DNA of 64,000 bases from Macrothele yani (lineage: Eukaryota > Arthropoda > Arachnida > Araneae > Macrothelidae), in the NCBI GenBank assembly GCA_039090855.1, contig CM077011.1:35545501-35609500 (forward strand), written 5' to 3'. The stretch's first letter is position 1. Each line of letters opens with the position of its first letter. This document shows positions 43,721 through 54,999 of this stretch, piece after piece. The notes under the pieces are model-generated. The model saw nothing but the letters and a program-made list of their open reading frames with translations. It was not told where the DNA came from and did no database searches. A program made the translations under genes and the position numbers.

Positions 43721-44154
43721 TTAACAATAAGCTTCATAATAACACTTTCAAATCAACCAGACCTAGGAGCGAGTTCTGCCGACAAACGAACCTTTTTTGA
43801 AATCATGGTGCCATCTAAAAATCGTTGATTCACCCAAACATTTATCTTTGTAAGCTTTTTTCATTAAATGAACTGTTTCTGGAGCCGTTTTACCCAAACG
43901 ATAGCAAAATTTTATCGTACAAAGCATTTCACTTCTTAACTCTGAATCACTTACCTCCATAGCTGTATGGCAAAATGCAGACGTACCTTAAACAACTGCG
44001 CAATAACAAAACCAGAATCGTCTTCCACGGCTAATAACGGTTGCTATAGGTACTTCCTTAATTCATTTAGTCTTTTGCGTGGTTATGTTTTTTCTTTGCA
44101 CTGTTGCCAACTGAAAGAGAAATTACTCTCAGTTTTTACGGAACGGCCTTTGTA

Positions 44155-44934
44155 CTTCCGGTATACTTAGAAAGCCGCCATTGTAGGGAGTAACTACTGT
44201 GTTGACGTGTTTGCTGGAGTATTTCAGTTCTAAATCTTTAAGATTTTGATATATCTTTAGGATTTTAGTGTATGTGACCCGAAATTTTGTTTAGTATTTT
44301 TTTTTATTTCTCTGCTTTGTGATTAAAAATGTTTACATTGTTGGTTGAAACTTGTTGACTGTTTTCATTAAAAAAATAAAGTAACTGTAATTTTTAAGTA
44401 CCTTTTATATTTCTTTAAAGTGAATAAAAAACAAAAAGTCCCTTTTTTTGTTTTACTGTTTTATTTCAAATTACCGTTGTTCATTAACTAAACCAAAAAA
44501 TCCATGAAACTTACAGACGAACCGCAGTATTCGGCATTCCTGTAAACGTTTCAAGAGGAAAGCGAACCTTAACTAATGATATTAGCGCAGCAAAACTGGC
44601 AATTCGTAAAGTGATTACCGGCAGCAGTTATGTGCTATAGAATATATCAGCTGGTTTCCCATAGCTCATTGTCTTCTTTGAGCGCAAATAGCACATCCTT
44701 AGCTGCATCATATTTTCTTTCAAAAAGCTCGTACTAAAAAGAAAAAAATCTTTCGATCTTTCTGCTGCCCTCTATCTCGTATTGCGTTGCATATTTTCTA
44801 TTCACGTATTTTCGGTAATTTTCCTCTACCACCTCTCTTGGCAAATACCACTGGTCGAAATTTGTTTCTAAGCGGTTTATTAACCGCAGAACCTAAACTT
44901 ATAAGTTCTTAGCATATACTCCGCGAATTATACC
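44155..44934. other. No recognised gene
   Basis: AT-rich non-coding sequence between the mariner and the foldback element. Confidence 0.5.
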
Positions 44935-45179
44935 TCCAAAAATTCGGTCCCAGACGATTCGTTCAACGACGATTGGTCCAATGACGATTCGTCCAATGCC
45001 GATTCGTCCAAAGGGACGATTGGTCCAACGCCGATTCGTCCAATGGTATCTCATCTTACCAACGGAAAACTTTTTTACTTTCCAGAAAGGAATAATAATT
45101 TAAATTCTTCTTCTCTTTATATCCTTTAGAAAGGTAATTTCCGTATATTTGGTAATTGTAAACAGTTTACATAAACCCG

Positions 45180-45722
45180 GTAAAAGGCACTCAATGGAAC
45201 ATTTCTCAGCTGTTTGCAAAGCACCTAGGCCGCGGGCATTTTTTGAAGATTTTAATTTACAACCTAGATATTTAGTATTTGTAAATATGTTATAAAACCT
45301 AATAAAAGGCGCTCATCCTATCATTTCTCAGGTCTTTACGAAGCACCTAGGCCCCGGGCCTTTTTAGAACATTTTGAGTTACAACCTAGATATTTGGTAT
45401 TTGTAAACATTTCATAAAACCTAATAAAAGGCACTCATCGTATCATTTCTCAGGTCTTTACAAGGCACCTAGGCCGCGGGCCTTTTTAAAAGATTTTAAG
45501 TCACAACCCAGATATTTGGTATTTGTAAACATTTTATAAAACCTTATAAAAAGCACTCAACGAATCATTTCTCAGCTATCTACCAGGCACCTAGGTCGCG
45601 GGTCTTTTTAGAAGATTTTAAGTTACAACCTAGATATTTGGTATTTGTAAACATTTTATAAAACTTTATAAAAGGCATTCATCGTATAATTTCTGAGGTC
45701 TTTGCAAGACACCTAGGCCGCA
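45180..45722. repeat. ~122-bp tandem repeat, about 4.5 copies
   Basis: Units start near 45182, 45304, 45426, 45548 and 45670. Shared words AAAAGGCACTCA, ATCATTTCTCAG, CACCTAGGCCGCGGGC and TAGATATTTGGTATTTGTAA. Confidence 0.9.
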
Positions 45723-45723
45723 G

Positions 45724-45956
45724 GCCTATGAATTAATATTTCGTGCTTAAGTGAAAGCGCAATATTATTAACTTGATTTGATATATGTAAACGTTATGAA
45801 TCTGACATCGGTAGAATATAAACTGTTAAAAAGGCATAGGGGCCTATGAATTAATATTTCGTGTTTAAGTAAAAGCGCAATATTATTAACTTGATTTAAT
45901 ATGTAAACGTTATGAATATGCCATCGCTGGAATAAAAACTGTTGAAAAGGCCTCTG
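45724..45956. repeat. ~117-bp tandem duplication
   Basis: Two copies beginning GGCCTATGAATTAATATTTC, at 45724 and 45842, differing at a few positions and by a small indel. Confidence 0.88.
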
Positions 45957-46743
45957 TCCAAATCCCGACCAGTTGTTACCATTGGGCAGTTGGTGGAAAA
46001 CTCCACTGCATTCTACAAACAGAAACGGAACACCAGTATTTTATATTATTTCATGCAAAAGAGAAACATTGAAGTTGATAGAACGGCTCGTACATCAGTA
46101 ACTTCATACGGCAGCAAGGACAGTATAACAAGAAAACGCGATTAAAAAAAATAAAAAAAAAATCTGTAACCACAACATTACGCATGAAATGTAACATTAT
46201 TTTACATTCTTTGGACTACCGGTACTTTCGTATAACATCAGAGATAGAATCAGAACAGATGAGACTTTTATAGCACAAGTAGCACTTCAGACAGATAGGA
46301 CGGAATTGGACCTAACGTCCATTGGACGAATCGGCATTGGACCAATCGTCCCATTGGACGAATCGTACATTTGGACCAATTGTCCATTGGACGAATCGGC
46401 ATTCGACCAATCGGCATTGGACGAATCGGCATTGGACCAATCGGCATTGGACCAATCGGCATTGGACCAATCGTCGTTGGACAAATCGTACCAGACCCCC
46501 AAAAATTATGGTATTTACTGCAAATTATGTAATCTAGAGTAAAAGATATCGAGAGATATTTAACTGCAAATTACAAAATTTGGTTGGGGGGGGATTAGAT
46601 GCTGTTATGCAACTTTCGCATGAGAAAATACACTATATTGACAAAAGTCACCGGACACATAGAAGAGAAACAGTACATTGCATTTATTGGCATACTTTAG
46701 TACGGTGTCAGTCCACCTTTGGCCTTAATGCATGCACTGACCC

Positions 46744-47285
46744 ACAATGTAACACCTTTCGGTCAGAACTTTTTTTTTTTCATCAATATTGTGTAAAATT
46801 TATACTCTATAGTGCTCATCATTCTGGATTGATTTTACTCTCTGTATTACCAGAGATTCATATTGCCTCGCCAGATTTCTACTGCACTTAACTGTTGTCA
46901 TGCAAACGTTGCACCGAATCCTGTAATTAACGTAGCGCAAGCTGCACATTCTGTTAATTTCTCATCACCTGTCTTTTGAATCTATGTCTGCAAGCTCGAA
47001 TTCTGTATTATTCCTTGCATCAATACTGTGCAAAATTAATATTGTATAACGCTCTTCAAGCTGAATTGTTCCTATTCTTTGCTTTGTCAGAGACTTTTGT
47101 TGCCTCACCAGACACTCGAGTGTAATTAACTGTTTTTTTACTATCATCAATGTACAGAACCGTGTAAATAAGCAGTAGCGTAAGCTACAAGCATCTGTAA
47201 ATAATTTTTTTTTGTCATACATCATTTGAGATGATTTATTCAAGCACATCTCCTGTATCTTTCTTCTAATAAATACTGTGTGAAA
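46744..47285. mobile_element. 542-bp insert with 8-bp duplication and two internal ~245-bp repeats
   Basis: ACTGACCC at 46736-46743 and 47286-47293. The insert consists of two diverged direct repeats beginning CATCAATATTGTGTAAAATT (about 46781) and CATCAATACTGTGCAAAATT (about 47020), with a third partial start near 47268. The 8-bp duplication would fit a hAT-type non-autonomous element, but no inverted ends are evident. Confidence 0.72.
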
Positions 47286-47529
47286 ACTGACCCTTCGAGA
47301 CATGCTTTCGACAAGGTTTCGGAATACAGCGATATGTACACGCTTCCATTCAGTACATAATGCTGCCGCTAACTGTTGCTTAGTAGTAGGCCTTGGTTTC
47401 AAACTTCTTATGCGGCTCTCTAATTCATCCCATAGGTGCTCTATGGGATTAAGATCAGAGCTCTGTGCTGGACAGTCTACACACGATACGGAATTATCGT
47501 CAAACCACGCGTAACAGTCCTTGCTTTAT

Positions 47530-48674
47530 GGCTGCTAGTCACGCCCATCAGAGCTCTGCATTTTGTGCCCTGTTTGTCTGTTTAAAGGTCCTGTTGCTCC
47601 AGAAATGTATGCTCCACCCGTGTGTAAAGGTGTGTGCTATCTTTCTCGATGTTTTTTCGAGTGAGTAAGTGCATGTTATATCGATATTCCATCATAATTT
47701 CATCTGTTAACCACGTCCTGCCGAGATAGGCAGTGTGCGCCCTATTTGCTTGTTGATAGTGCCTATTGCTCCTTTAATTTGTGCTTCGCTCGTGCAAAAC
47801 AGTGTACGGCATCTTCTCAACCACTTTCCCGAACTAGTAAGTACATATTTTACTGTATTACCATCATAATTTATCACGTTGAGAATGTTCACTTTTTACA
47901 CATCGTGACTGGCCTTGACTCTCTGCTCTGAATTGCCTACTGCTCATAAAATACTTCTTGCTGCCTGTGTCTGCGTCTGTCTTCCGTCTTTGTACTCCAC
48001 CCATCGTTAGTGGTTCATTACGCTGCCTTCCCCATCGTGCCGATTACCTTCGTAGTGCTTGTCACCATACACTTTTTAGTGCCTATACCTCATCGTGCCT
48101 TCGCCCGTTCAATGGCTTGTATCACTATACTCTTGGACTACAGCATTCGTCTCGACATCCAGCTATTGCTCCCTCTGATTTTAAGTAAGCATCTCTCCCT
48201 ACTGCTTCTGAGTCTTCGATTACTTCAGACAAGTGCTCTAACGTTTTTCTTTTCGCACCTTCAAGGCGGTGTTTGTGCTGTTTCTTTTTCTCATTTTGCA
48301 CTTTTGTTTCGCCTGTGTTATCCTGTACATCATGCACTGGTACCGAATATCGAATTCGATTCACAACTCTCTGACATACATGGCTGATCCAGTTACGGTT
48401 ACATATCAACTGCCTGGGGAAAACAATGTTGCCAGATACTACAATGCACAACCGGTGTCATGTGACACGATGGGTTTCTCTCTGTCACTTCTCATGCAAT
48501 TTTTTGTTTTTGCAATAAGCTTTGCTTGTAACATTTGTTATTCATCTCCATGGTCATTGCAGTGTATATACGATCATTTTTTAACAGTTTGTATTATTTC
48601 CCAGTGAGACACCCAATTATGTACGTCCCCTTCTTATGTTTCTTATGATGAATAATAATAAAGCGATTTTAAAG
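47530..48674. mobile_element. 1145-bp insert at the T-A 'CATAAAGCAAGG' site, copy 2
   Basis: Flanked by CCTTGCTTTATG (47518-47529) and CCTTGCTTTATA (48675-48686), the reverse complement of the site used at 60.5-62.5 kb. Contains imperfect ~170-bp direct repeats near 47560-47700 and 47735-47875 and a T/C-rich interior. Ends resemble those of the insert in T-A1. ORFs of 60-125 codons in it match nothing recognised. Confidence 0.72.
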
Positions 48675-48885
48675 CCTTGCTTTATAGTTCGGTGTATTTT
48701 CCTACTGGTACCAACAAGGCTCGGTTCCATAGTATTGCAACAGAGTTGGTAGGGCATAATTGTCCAGAATATCGAGGTAGATGGGCTGGTTAACAGGTTT
48801 GTTCACGATAACCAATGGGCCTGGACCATACCACGAAAACCCCCCACACGAGTATACTGCCAGCTCCAAACTTGACCGCAGGAAC

Positions 48886-50727
48886 AGTCATCATCATCAT
48901 CATCATCATCATTGTCAACCATTATCAGTCCACTGCTGGACGAAGGTCTCCCCAAGTTTCTTCCACAAGGGTCTCTCTTGTGCCAGTCTCCTCCATGTCA
49001 CTCCCACATACTTTCGAATCTCATCCATTCATTTTCCATGTGGTCTTCTTCTGGGTCTTTTCCTGTCCCTTGGAATCCAATCTAAAATTTCGGCTGTCCA
49101 TCGATGGTCTGTCCTTCTGGCAGTATGTCCAGCCCATTGACATTTCAGGGGTTTTACTGTGATCATGATGTCTTCCACTCTTATCATTTTTAGGATCCAC
49201 GAGTTCCTCTTCTTATCTCTCCTGGTTACACCAAGCATGCACCTCTCAATGCTACTTTGAGTTGTCTGCAGCCTTTGTATGTCTCTTTTAGTTAAGGTCC
49301 ACGTCTCTGCACCATACGTAAGCACTGGAAGGATGCATTCATCAAACACTTTTCTTTTAAGACATAATGGCATATTGCTCTTGAAAATTATGCTGTTTCT
49401 TCCAAAAGCTCTCCAGGCAAGTTTTGTACACCGATTAATTTCTTCATCAATGGGACCCTCACTTGATATCTGCTGTCCAAGATAAACGTACGTGTCTGTT
49501 ATCTCCAGCTGTTCTCCATCAATCGATAAATCTTCATTTCTTGTAAAAGCATTGAACATCACTTTTGTTTTCTGAAAGTTCATTTTTAATCCCACTTCTT
49601 TACTCTTGTCAGCAAGTTCCTGGATCCTACTCTGCAGCTCTGATGGGGTAGTTGCAAAAACGACTACGTCATAAGCAAAACGAAGGTGGGTTAGATAATC
49701 TCCATTAATCTTTATCCTTTTGTTTTCCCAGTTCAGTGATTGAAAGACATTTTCCAATGTCGCATTAAAGAGCTTGGGAGATATGGTGTCACCTTGTCTC
49801 ACTCCTTTTCCAATTTTTACGTGTGTTGTATTTTCAAACAGCCGAATCTTTGCACTTGTATTTTCATAGATGTTATTAATAATATTAATGTACGCATCTT
49901 CAATACCGCAGGATTTCAGAGCCATTGTAACTGCTGATGGTTTCACCGAATCAAAGCCTTTTTCATAATCGATAAAAGCCATGCACAATGGAAGTTCATA
50001 TTTCCTCGCTCTTTCAATTAGTTCTCTCAGTACGTGGATATGATCTATTGTGCTGTAGCTACTCCTGAATCCAGCTTGTTCTCTCGGTTGAGCCATGTCC
50101 AGTGTCACCTTCAAGAGGTGTGAAAGAACTTTAGTGAAGATTTTATAAACCACTGATAGGAGGCTGATAGGTCTGTATTCCTGAGATCCTCAATGTCACC
50201 TTTTTTATGTAGCAGGATCATTGTAGCGTTGTTCCAATCCTCAGCAATCTTCCCTTCATTAAGGCATCGAGTAAAAATTTGGGCGAGTACTGTTTCGATT
50301 TCTCCACTTGCTTCTTGTATGATGTCTACAGTAATTCCATCTTCTCCTGGAGCTTTTCCCCGCTTCATGTTCTTGATTGCATGTGCAACTTCTGCTGGGA
50401 GGACTGAAGGAACTCTGGTACTGGTACCTTTCGTGATGTCTGGAGTACATGTATCATCCCTTTCATATAATTTGAAGTAGAAATCTTTCACTCTTGTCAA
50501 AATGTCGCCTCTATTTCTTGTTACAGAACCATCTTCTTTTCTCAGTGCCATAATCTGTTTTCTTCCCTTATTGAGATGTCCCTTTGCTATCCTTTAGCCT
50601 TTGGTTGTTTTCAATTGCTTTCCTCACTAGTTCACAGTTGAATTTCCTTACGTCTTCAGTGATACTTTTTCGTACTGTCTTGCATAGCCCTATAAATTCC
50701 ACTTTGGAAGTCACGTCTTCTTTAGCA
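48886..50727 (-). pseudogene. RTE-like LINE L1a, 5'-truncated, inserted in T-A2, catalytic Asp lost
   Basis: Minus strand, (CAT)n tail at 48891-48914. From the truncation at about 50727: KEDVTSKVEFIGLCKTVRKS, ALRKEDGSVTRNRGDI, VLPAEVAHAIKNMKRGKAPG and MILLHKKGDIEDLRN, with a frameshift near 50178. Then VYKIFTKVLSHLLKVTLD, QAGFRSSYSTIDHIHVL, FIDYEKGFDSV, VRQGDTISPKLF, LRFAYDVVVFATT (FADD box changed to FAYD), LGQQISSEGPIDEEIN, and the C-terminal part to RPHGK. The first RT Asp is kept and one of the catalytic pair is replaced by Tyr. Flanks share ACT, a minimal duplication. Confidence 0.87.
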
Positions 50728-51421
50728 GTACAGTGAGGTAAATAGCGTTCCCCCGGCTGCCGCCATACCCACACACGGCCATCAGACTGATGGATCGTGT
50801 ATCTGGATTCATCAGTCCATAGGACCCGTTTCCATTGATCTACGGTCCACGATAAATGTTTTTTACACCATGCTAAACGACGAGTAGCATTCCGAGTAGA
50901 TATGAAAGACTTATCAGCAGCCGCACGACCACGGTAACCCATGGAATGAAGTTCTCTGCGAATGGTACGTGTACATACCGATATTTCAGCATTTTTACTC
51001 ACCTGTAGACTGAAGTATCGTGCAGTACTCCGTCGATTACCTGTAACGACACTCCTGAGATTTCAACGTCGTTTATCACTGATTTTCTTTTGTCTGCCGG
51101 TACGTTTTGCTGCTTCAGGCACGCCATGTGTCTTCCACTTATTCAGTACATCGAAAACAGTTGACTTGGGTATGTTTAAACGTCTGTCGGTTTCTCTTAT
51201 GGACAACCCACTAATATAACACCCAACAATCTTTCCTTTCTCAAAGTCAGTTCTCTCCTGCGGCGACAATTTCACGCAACCTCACACCGTGTGATATGAT
51301 CGCGGTCAGCTGCAGGCTTGTTTTTATACCGTTTGCAGTTGTACCGCTCGTCTTAACAACGCAGCGGATCCGTTCATTTGCTTTTGAAGGGGTGTCCGGT
51401 GACCTCTGTCAATATAGTGTA

Positions 51422-51929
51422 TTTGTGAGTGTGAAATAAAACGAGTGATATTAGAATATACATTTATTTACGAACAACACACTGAATTTATTCGCGTCAC
51501 TCACGACCACACCGTGCCATAATCCGGTACATTCGAAGTGGAATTAAATGATAGCAACAAACGATAAGGTTTACTGATTCCTGACATTGAGCGGTACTTA
51601 GGAACGTGGATTATTGAATGATATTGTCGTTAAACAATGAAAGAAGATATGGAAGTCATAAAAGCAAATATTTACTAAACTATGGCGGCAGCAATAGTAT
51701 TTCGACTGTTTAGGTTTTCAAGAACAATACTTTTTTCATTATTTTATTACAATATTTAGTTTTATATTATTCCGATTTAGACGAACGTAAGAAACGACTA
51801 TGAAATGTGAAGTAGCTACGAAAGTCCATCTGCGCACGCGCAAGCTAAAATCTGATCTCAAGGTAGAAAGAAAAGCTGAATCGCAAGTGTGCCAGAGAGC
51901 GCGATTGGTAACTTTCCGTCTAGGATATC
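51422..51929. other. No recognised gene
   Basis: Non-coding sequence between T-A2 and a SINE. Nothing recognised. Confidence 0.5.
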
Positions 51930-52150
51930 TGCGTCGCCTCAATGGCACAGTGGTCTAAGCGATGGCTTCTAATCATTCGCCCGAAAGGGGTTCGTGTTCG
52001 AATCCCGGTGAGGCATGGATGTTGTGTTTGACTTACGGCACTGGCTCTGTCCCTTCCCTGGAGCTAGTGACCCTAAGTTAGGGACTGCCGACTGCTTATA
52101 ACCCATTGAGTTGCTTTCGGTGGTCGTTATACCTCCAATAAAAAAAATGT
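51930..52150 (+). mobile_element. tRNA-headed SINE S1
   Basis: Head with A box TGGCACAGTGGTCTAAGCGA and B box GTTCGAATCCC, body CATGGATGTTGTGTTTGACT, LINE-like or unique 3' part ending GTGGTCGTTATACCTCCAAT and an A tail. The next element (T-H2) begins 7 bases after its tail. Confidence 0.88.
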
Positions 52151-52157
52151 ATATATA

Positions 52158-53358
52158 CACAATCTACTAACAAGTAATTGGACACCTGTGATAGCAAAGG
52201 AAAAAGAAGTTTATTCACCTTCAATAGTTAGTGGAGCCTCCACGAGCGGTGATTACAGCTGCGACCCTCCGGGGCATACTCACAACCAGGCGTTGTACGA
52301 CGGCTAGCGGCTATGGAGAAGACAGGTCAGTTCCTTCATCGATTTCGGACGGTGGGGGCACCCCTTAAGTCGTCGCTCGAACTCGTCCCAGAGGTGCTCG
52401 ATAGGGTTAATGTCCGGGCTCTGCGCAGACAAGTCCATTCGATTAACTCCATTGTTACCATACCAAGCCAGGGTGGACCTCGCAACATGACAGGTGGCAT
52501 TGTCATCCTGAAAGTAACATGAGTCCACCCCGTAAAACTGCCACAACGTAGGAAGCGCATGGTCATCCAAAATGGTGCAGTAGGTCTCTGCGTTGAGTTT
52601 ACCAGGAATTGCGACCAAGGGTCCCGTGCCATACCAGGAGAAACACCCTCATAGCATAATTCCATCGCCGCCGAACTTCACAGTTGACACAATACATTCC
52701 GGCATGAGGCGTTCTCCAGGCAGACGCCAAACTCAGACCCTGCCATCGAAACGGTAGAGGGTGAACCTTGTTTCGTCGCTCCAGAGAACCTGTTTCCACT
52801 GTTCAACGGTCCACTGTCGACGTTCTTTGCACCTCGTTAGCCGAGCAGCACTATTGGACTTGGTGATCAAAGGCTTGTGGGCGGAAGCACGTCCATAATA
52901 ACCGAGCAGATGGGCTTATTTACGGATGGTATTCATAAAAAACACTCCCGGATGCCTGTTGAAACTCCTCGCGGATGTGGCCCATCGATTTGGTGCGGTT
53001 CTTCCGAATGTCTCTAGCCAGCCCCCGTCGGTCTCTAAGTCCCAGTTGTTTGGGTCTGACGGGTCGGGGCACATTCCGACAGTGACCTCTCATCTTCCAC
53101 TTGCCAATCACGTAGGCCACTGTCGATTCTGGGTACTTCAACTCGCTGGATATGTCACGTATGGATCGGTCATTTCTGTGATACCCGACGATTACACCTT
53201 TCTCGAAATCAGAGAGCTCCGAACTGCGTGGCATCTTGCATGCGACTGGTTGCGTTGTTGTTTCCCACACGATAATTAACGGCGGCGGACGTGACGTGTA
53301 TCAGGACCGCAGATATCGTCGATTGCAGGGGTGTCCAATTACTTGTTGGTAGATAGTG
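52158..53358 (-). mobile_element. Tc1-like element T-H, copy 2
   Basis: TA at 52156-52157 and 53359-53360. Left end CACAATCTACTAACAAGTAA, right the reverse complement of CACTATCTACCAACAAGTAA. 1201 bp. Confidence 0.9.
52270..53234 (-). pseudogene. T-H2 Tc1 transposase, frameshifted, catalytic motifs kept
   Basis: Start at 53234 (PRSSELSDFEKGVIVGYHRN) matching T-H1. IRDISSELKYPESTVAYVIG, then RPKQLGLRDRRGLARDIRKN to SVFYEYHP-stop near 52920. The first Asp segment lies in another frame near 52770. The downstream frame has [33 protein letters not shown] (second Asp) and SPDINPIEHLWDEFERRLKG, keeping the Glu that T-H1 lost. A deletion near 52308 removes part of the C-terminal helix before SMPRRVAAVITARGG. 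Confidence 0.85.
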
Positions 53359-53360
53359 TA

Positions 53361-53742
53361 TCTACAGGTTGCATCCATAATATCAGTACATCATTTTAAA
53401 GTTCTCATCAATAGTAAATAACTCCGCTTTCCCTTTAGCGAGGTTGAGAGGGAGTCAAATTTTGCTACGATGCATATTTTACTACTTTTAAGAAAGATGC
53501 ATAGCATCAAAACGCATTTTTGTAATGACTTTTATCGCATTTAGCATCAGGGAATGATTTAACATACTTCTGAGGTGTGGCATGAGTAAAATCGGCAGTG
53601 TTGCGTCTATGAGCCTACCGACATAGTTTAACTGGTAACGAAATGTTATAAATAGGGCACCGAAAAGGAGGAAAACCCAGGAATTTATGGTTGGATGAGA
53701 TAAAAGGAACTATTTGAAGATAGAAAGATAGAGAGGGGAATG
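53361..53742. other. No recognised gene
   Basis: AT-rich spacer between T-H2 and mariner M2. Confidence 0.5.
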
Positions 53743-54171
53743 TACAAGGGGCATCCTGAAAGTAATGCATCCTCCTTAATAACTTGAAATTTTGAAGTGA
53801 TTTTAATTAAACTTTACTGACATGTACTATGATACGTTACCAATGTGGAACAAATTTTCTTCAGAATCGAAAATAAAGATCATGAATGACAGAGAAAAGC
53901 AGCGAGCCGTAATTGAATTCCTTGAAAAGGAGTGATATGAGGCTCCAGAAATCGACAGAAGACTCCTGGCGGTGTGTGGAGCTGCCACAATCGATATCAC
54001 TAATGTTCAAAGATGGATGAAGAGGTTTCGAGAGGGAGAAAGTTCATTGTCGGACAAGCAACGTAGTGGAAGACCCGCAACTGCAGAGGCAGATGCCAAC
54101 AGGCAACGAGTGAAAGATCTCATCACAGAAAGGTGGAAATGCCCACTATGTGCAGACATTGAAGAAGCTAA

Positions 54172-54999
54172 GGGTCCGTCTATAAGGTACGTCCGTGTTT
54201 CTTACCATTTTTAGACTCCCCGCCCCTCCCCATGTCACATTTTGTCCGATTGTTGACACCTCCCCCTCTAAAAAGTACGTCCTAATTCCCGCAACTCCTT
54301 TATTTTTGACAACTGCTTTTAGAAGTCCGTTGAGAAGCAGAAAGAAAACATGTAATTATTTAAAGGAATCTTTCATATATTTACACTTTTTCTTCAGAGG
54401 CATAAATTTATTTCCCCGAACCTTATCATTTTGAAATAAAGATCTACAAATGAACGCACGCATTCATGGTTGCAACACTCCCGATCATAGCATCCACAAA
54501 ACACGATAGATTTGGTAGTACAAATACCAGAACTTTTTTTGTTTTTGTTTGGAGGTTTAACGACCGCCGTGAGCAACTCAATGGGCTATAACCAGTCGCC
54601 CGTCCCTAATTTAGAATCACTGGTTTCAGGGAGGGGAGAGAGCCAGTGCCGTAAGACAAACACAACATCCATGCCTCATGGGATTCGAACCCGGACCCCA
54701 TTCGGGCGAATGATCAGAAGCCATCGCTGAGACCATTGCGCTACCGGGGGCAGCAATAAGAGAACTTAATATTCTGATTTAGCTAAATATCATCAGAAAT
54801 CTGAAATATGTCATACCTTTTTTTTAACTATTAAAGAAAGAAAAAAAGAGAAAACAAAACGAAGACATACCATCCACTATATTTTTGCCGCTGGACGTCC
54901 GAATTACTAAACCTTTTCCCTCCCCCATGTCACATTTTGTCCGGTTGTCAGGAACCCTTCCTCCCCCTGTAATCACGAACGTACTTTATGGACGGCCCC
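54172..54999. mobile_element. MITE with PIF/Harbinger-like 3-bp duplication, holding a SINE
   Basis: TAA at 54169-54171 and 55000-55002. Ends: left GGGTCCGTCTATAAGGTACG, right the reverse complement of GGGGCCGTCCATAAAGTACG, about 26 bp with a few mismatches. 828 bp including a 224-bp SINE. The subterminal word CATGTCACATTTTGTCCG occurs at both sides in the same orientation (54230 and 54930). No transposase. A 3-bp TAA/TTA duplication is characteristic of PIF/Harbinger. Confidence 0.8.
54532..54755 (-). mobile_element. tRNA-headed SINE S1
   Basis: Minus-strand copy: T-rich run at 54532-54548, body, then the reverse complement of CATGGATGTTGTGTTTGTCT and of B box GGTTCGAATCCC, ending with the A-box head at about 54750. 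Nested inside the MITE. Confidence 0.87.

Larger units (their letters stand above)
40718..43960 (-). pseudogene. M1 mariner transposase, interrupted and decayed
   Basis: N-terminus at 43960: EVSDSELRSEMLCTIKFCYR, then TAPETVHLMKKAY and STIFRWHHDFKKGSFVGRTR (mariner helix-turn-helix region). It continues past the foldback with TVCAILQGD and RTCKDIAAS. The Tc1 insertion falls between codons of the next helix. On the far side: LLHRVFSRWVSHPLTREQLL-type degenerate sequence, HEWKQMIAKDPNFLNTVITA, ADETWV (first Asp), HKGVVYQHAVPPQ, an HHD-type second-Asp site near 41075 in another frame, and TAYSPDLSPCDFWLL (third Asp). Stops after TWV and elsewhere. Confidence 0.83.
40705..44152 (-). mobile_element. 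Mariner element M1, split by two later insertions
   Basis: TA at 40703-40704 and 44153-44154. Inverted ends: left CAACGGCCGTTCCTTAAAAC, right the reverse complement of CAAAGGCCGTTCCGTAAAAA. Mariner sequence occupies 40705-41532, 43047-43112 and 43725-44152. The remainder is a Tc1 (41535-43044) and a foldback element (43117-43720). Without them M1 would be about 1.3 kb. Confidence 0.87.
44935..46500. mobile_element. Foldback element with tandem-repeat arms
   Basis: The left arm (44938-45053) and right arm (46305-46497) are mutually inverted. Each starts with a CCAAAAATT.-type terminus, then GGTC(C)(C)AGA-CGATT and a run of ~15-bp units of the type GATTGGTCCAATGCC. Left has about 7 units, right about 11. 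The interior carries two further tandem arrays. No transposase. ORFs across the right arm spelling MPIGPMPIRP-like repeats are artefacts. Confidence 0.75.
46640..51275 (-). pseudogene. T-A2 transposase, in pieces
   Basis: N-terminus at 51275: KLSPQERTDFEKGKIVGCYI, helix-turn-helix IRETDRRLNIPKSTVFDVLN, KWKTHGVPEAAKRTGRQKKI, stop at 51063. Then SKNAEISVCTRTIRRELHSM, GYRGRAAADKSFIS and RVLWTDESRYTIHQSDGRVW (first Asp) up to YLPHCT at 50730, where the LINE begins. It continues at 48885 with VPAVKFGAGSILVWG (frameshifted); second-Asp site eroded. Beyond the 1145-bp insert the third-motif segment at 47400-47460 reads SDLNPIEHL, and beyond the 542-bp insert lies the tail of the protein (CIKAKGGL). 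Confidence 0.83.
46631..51419 (-). mobile_element. Tc1-like element T-A, copy 2, with three insertions
   Basis: TA at 46629-46630 and 51420-51421. Left end CACTATATTGACAAAAGTCA, right the reverse complement of CACTATATTGACAGAGGTCA. Own sequence: 46631-46743, 47294-47529, 48687-48885 and 50728-51419, about 1.2 kb in total. The rest is a 542-bp insert, an 1145-bp insert and a LINE. Confidence 0.88.

Noticed and set aside
45180..45722. CRISPR-like regular repeats
   Set aside because: Contiguous tandem units without unique spacers, in a eukaryotic repeat context.
46268..46542. Repetitive ORFs (MPIGPMPIRP-like, SALDQSALDQ-like)
   Set aside because: Translations of the ~15-bp tandem units in the foldback arm; open in several frames on both strands.
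47958..48607. Overlapping plus-strand ORFs of 76-125 codons
   Set aside because: They lie in the T/C-rich insert of T-A2, are open in several frames and match nothing.
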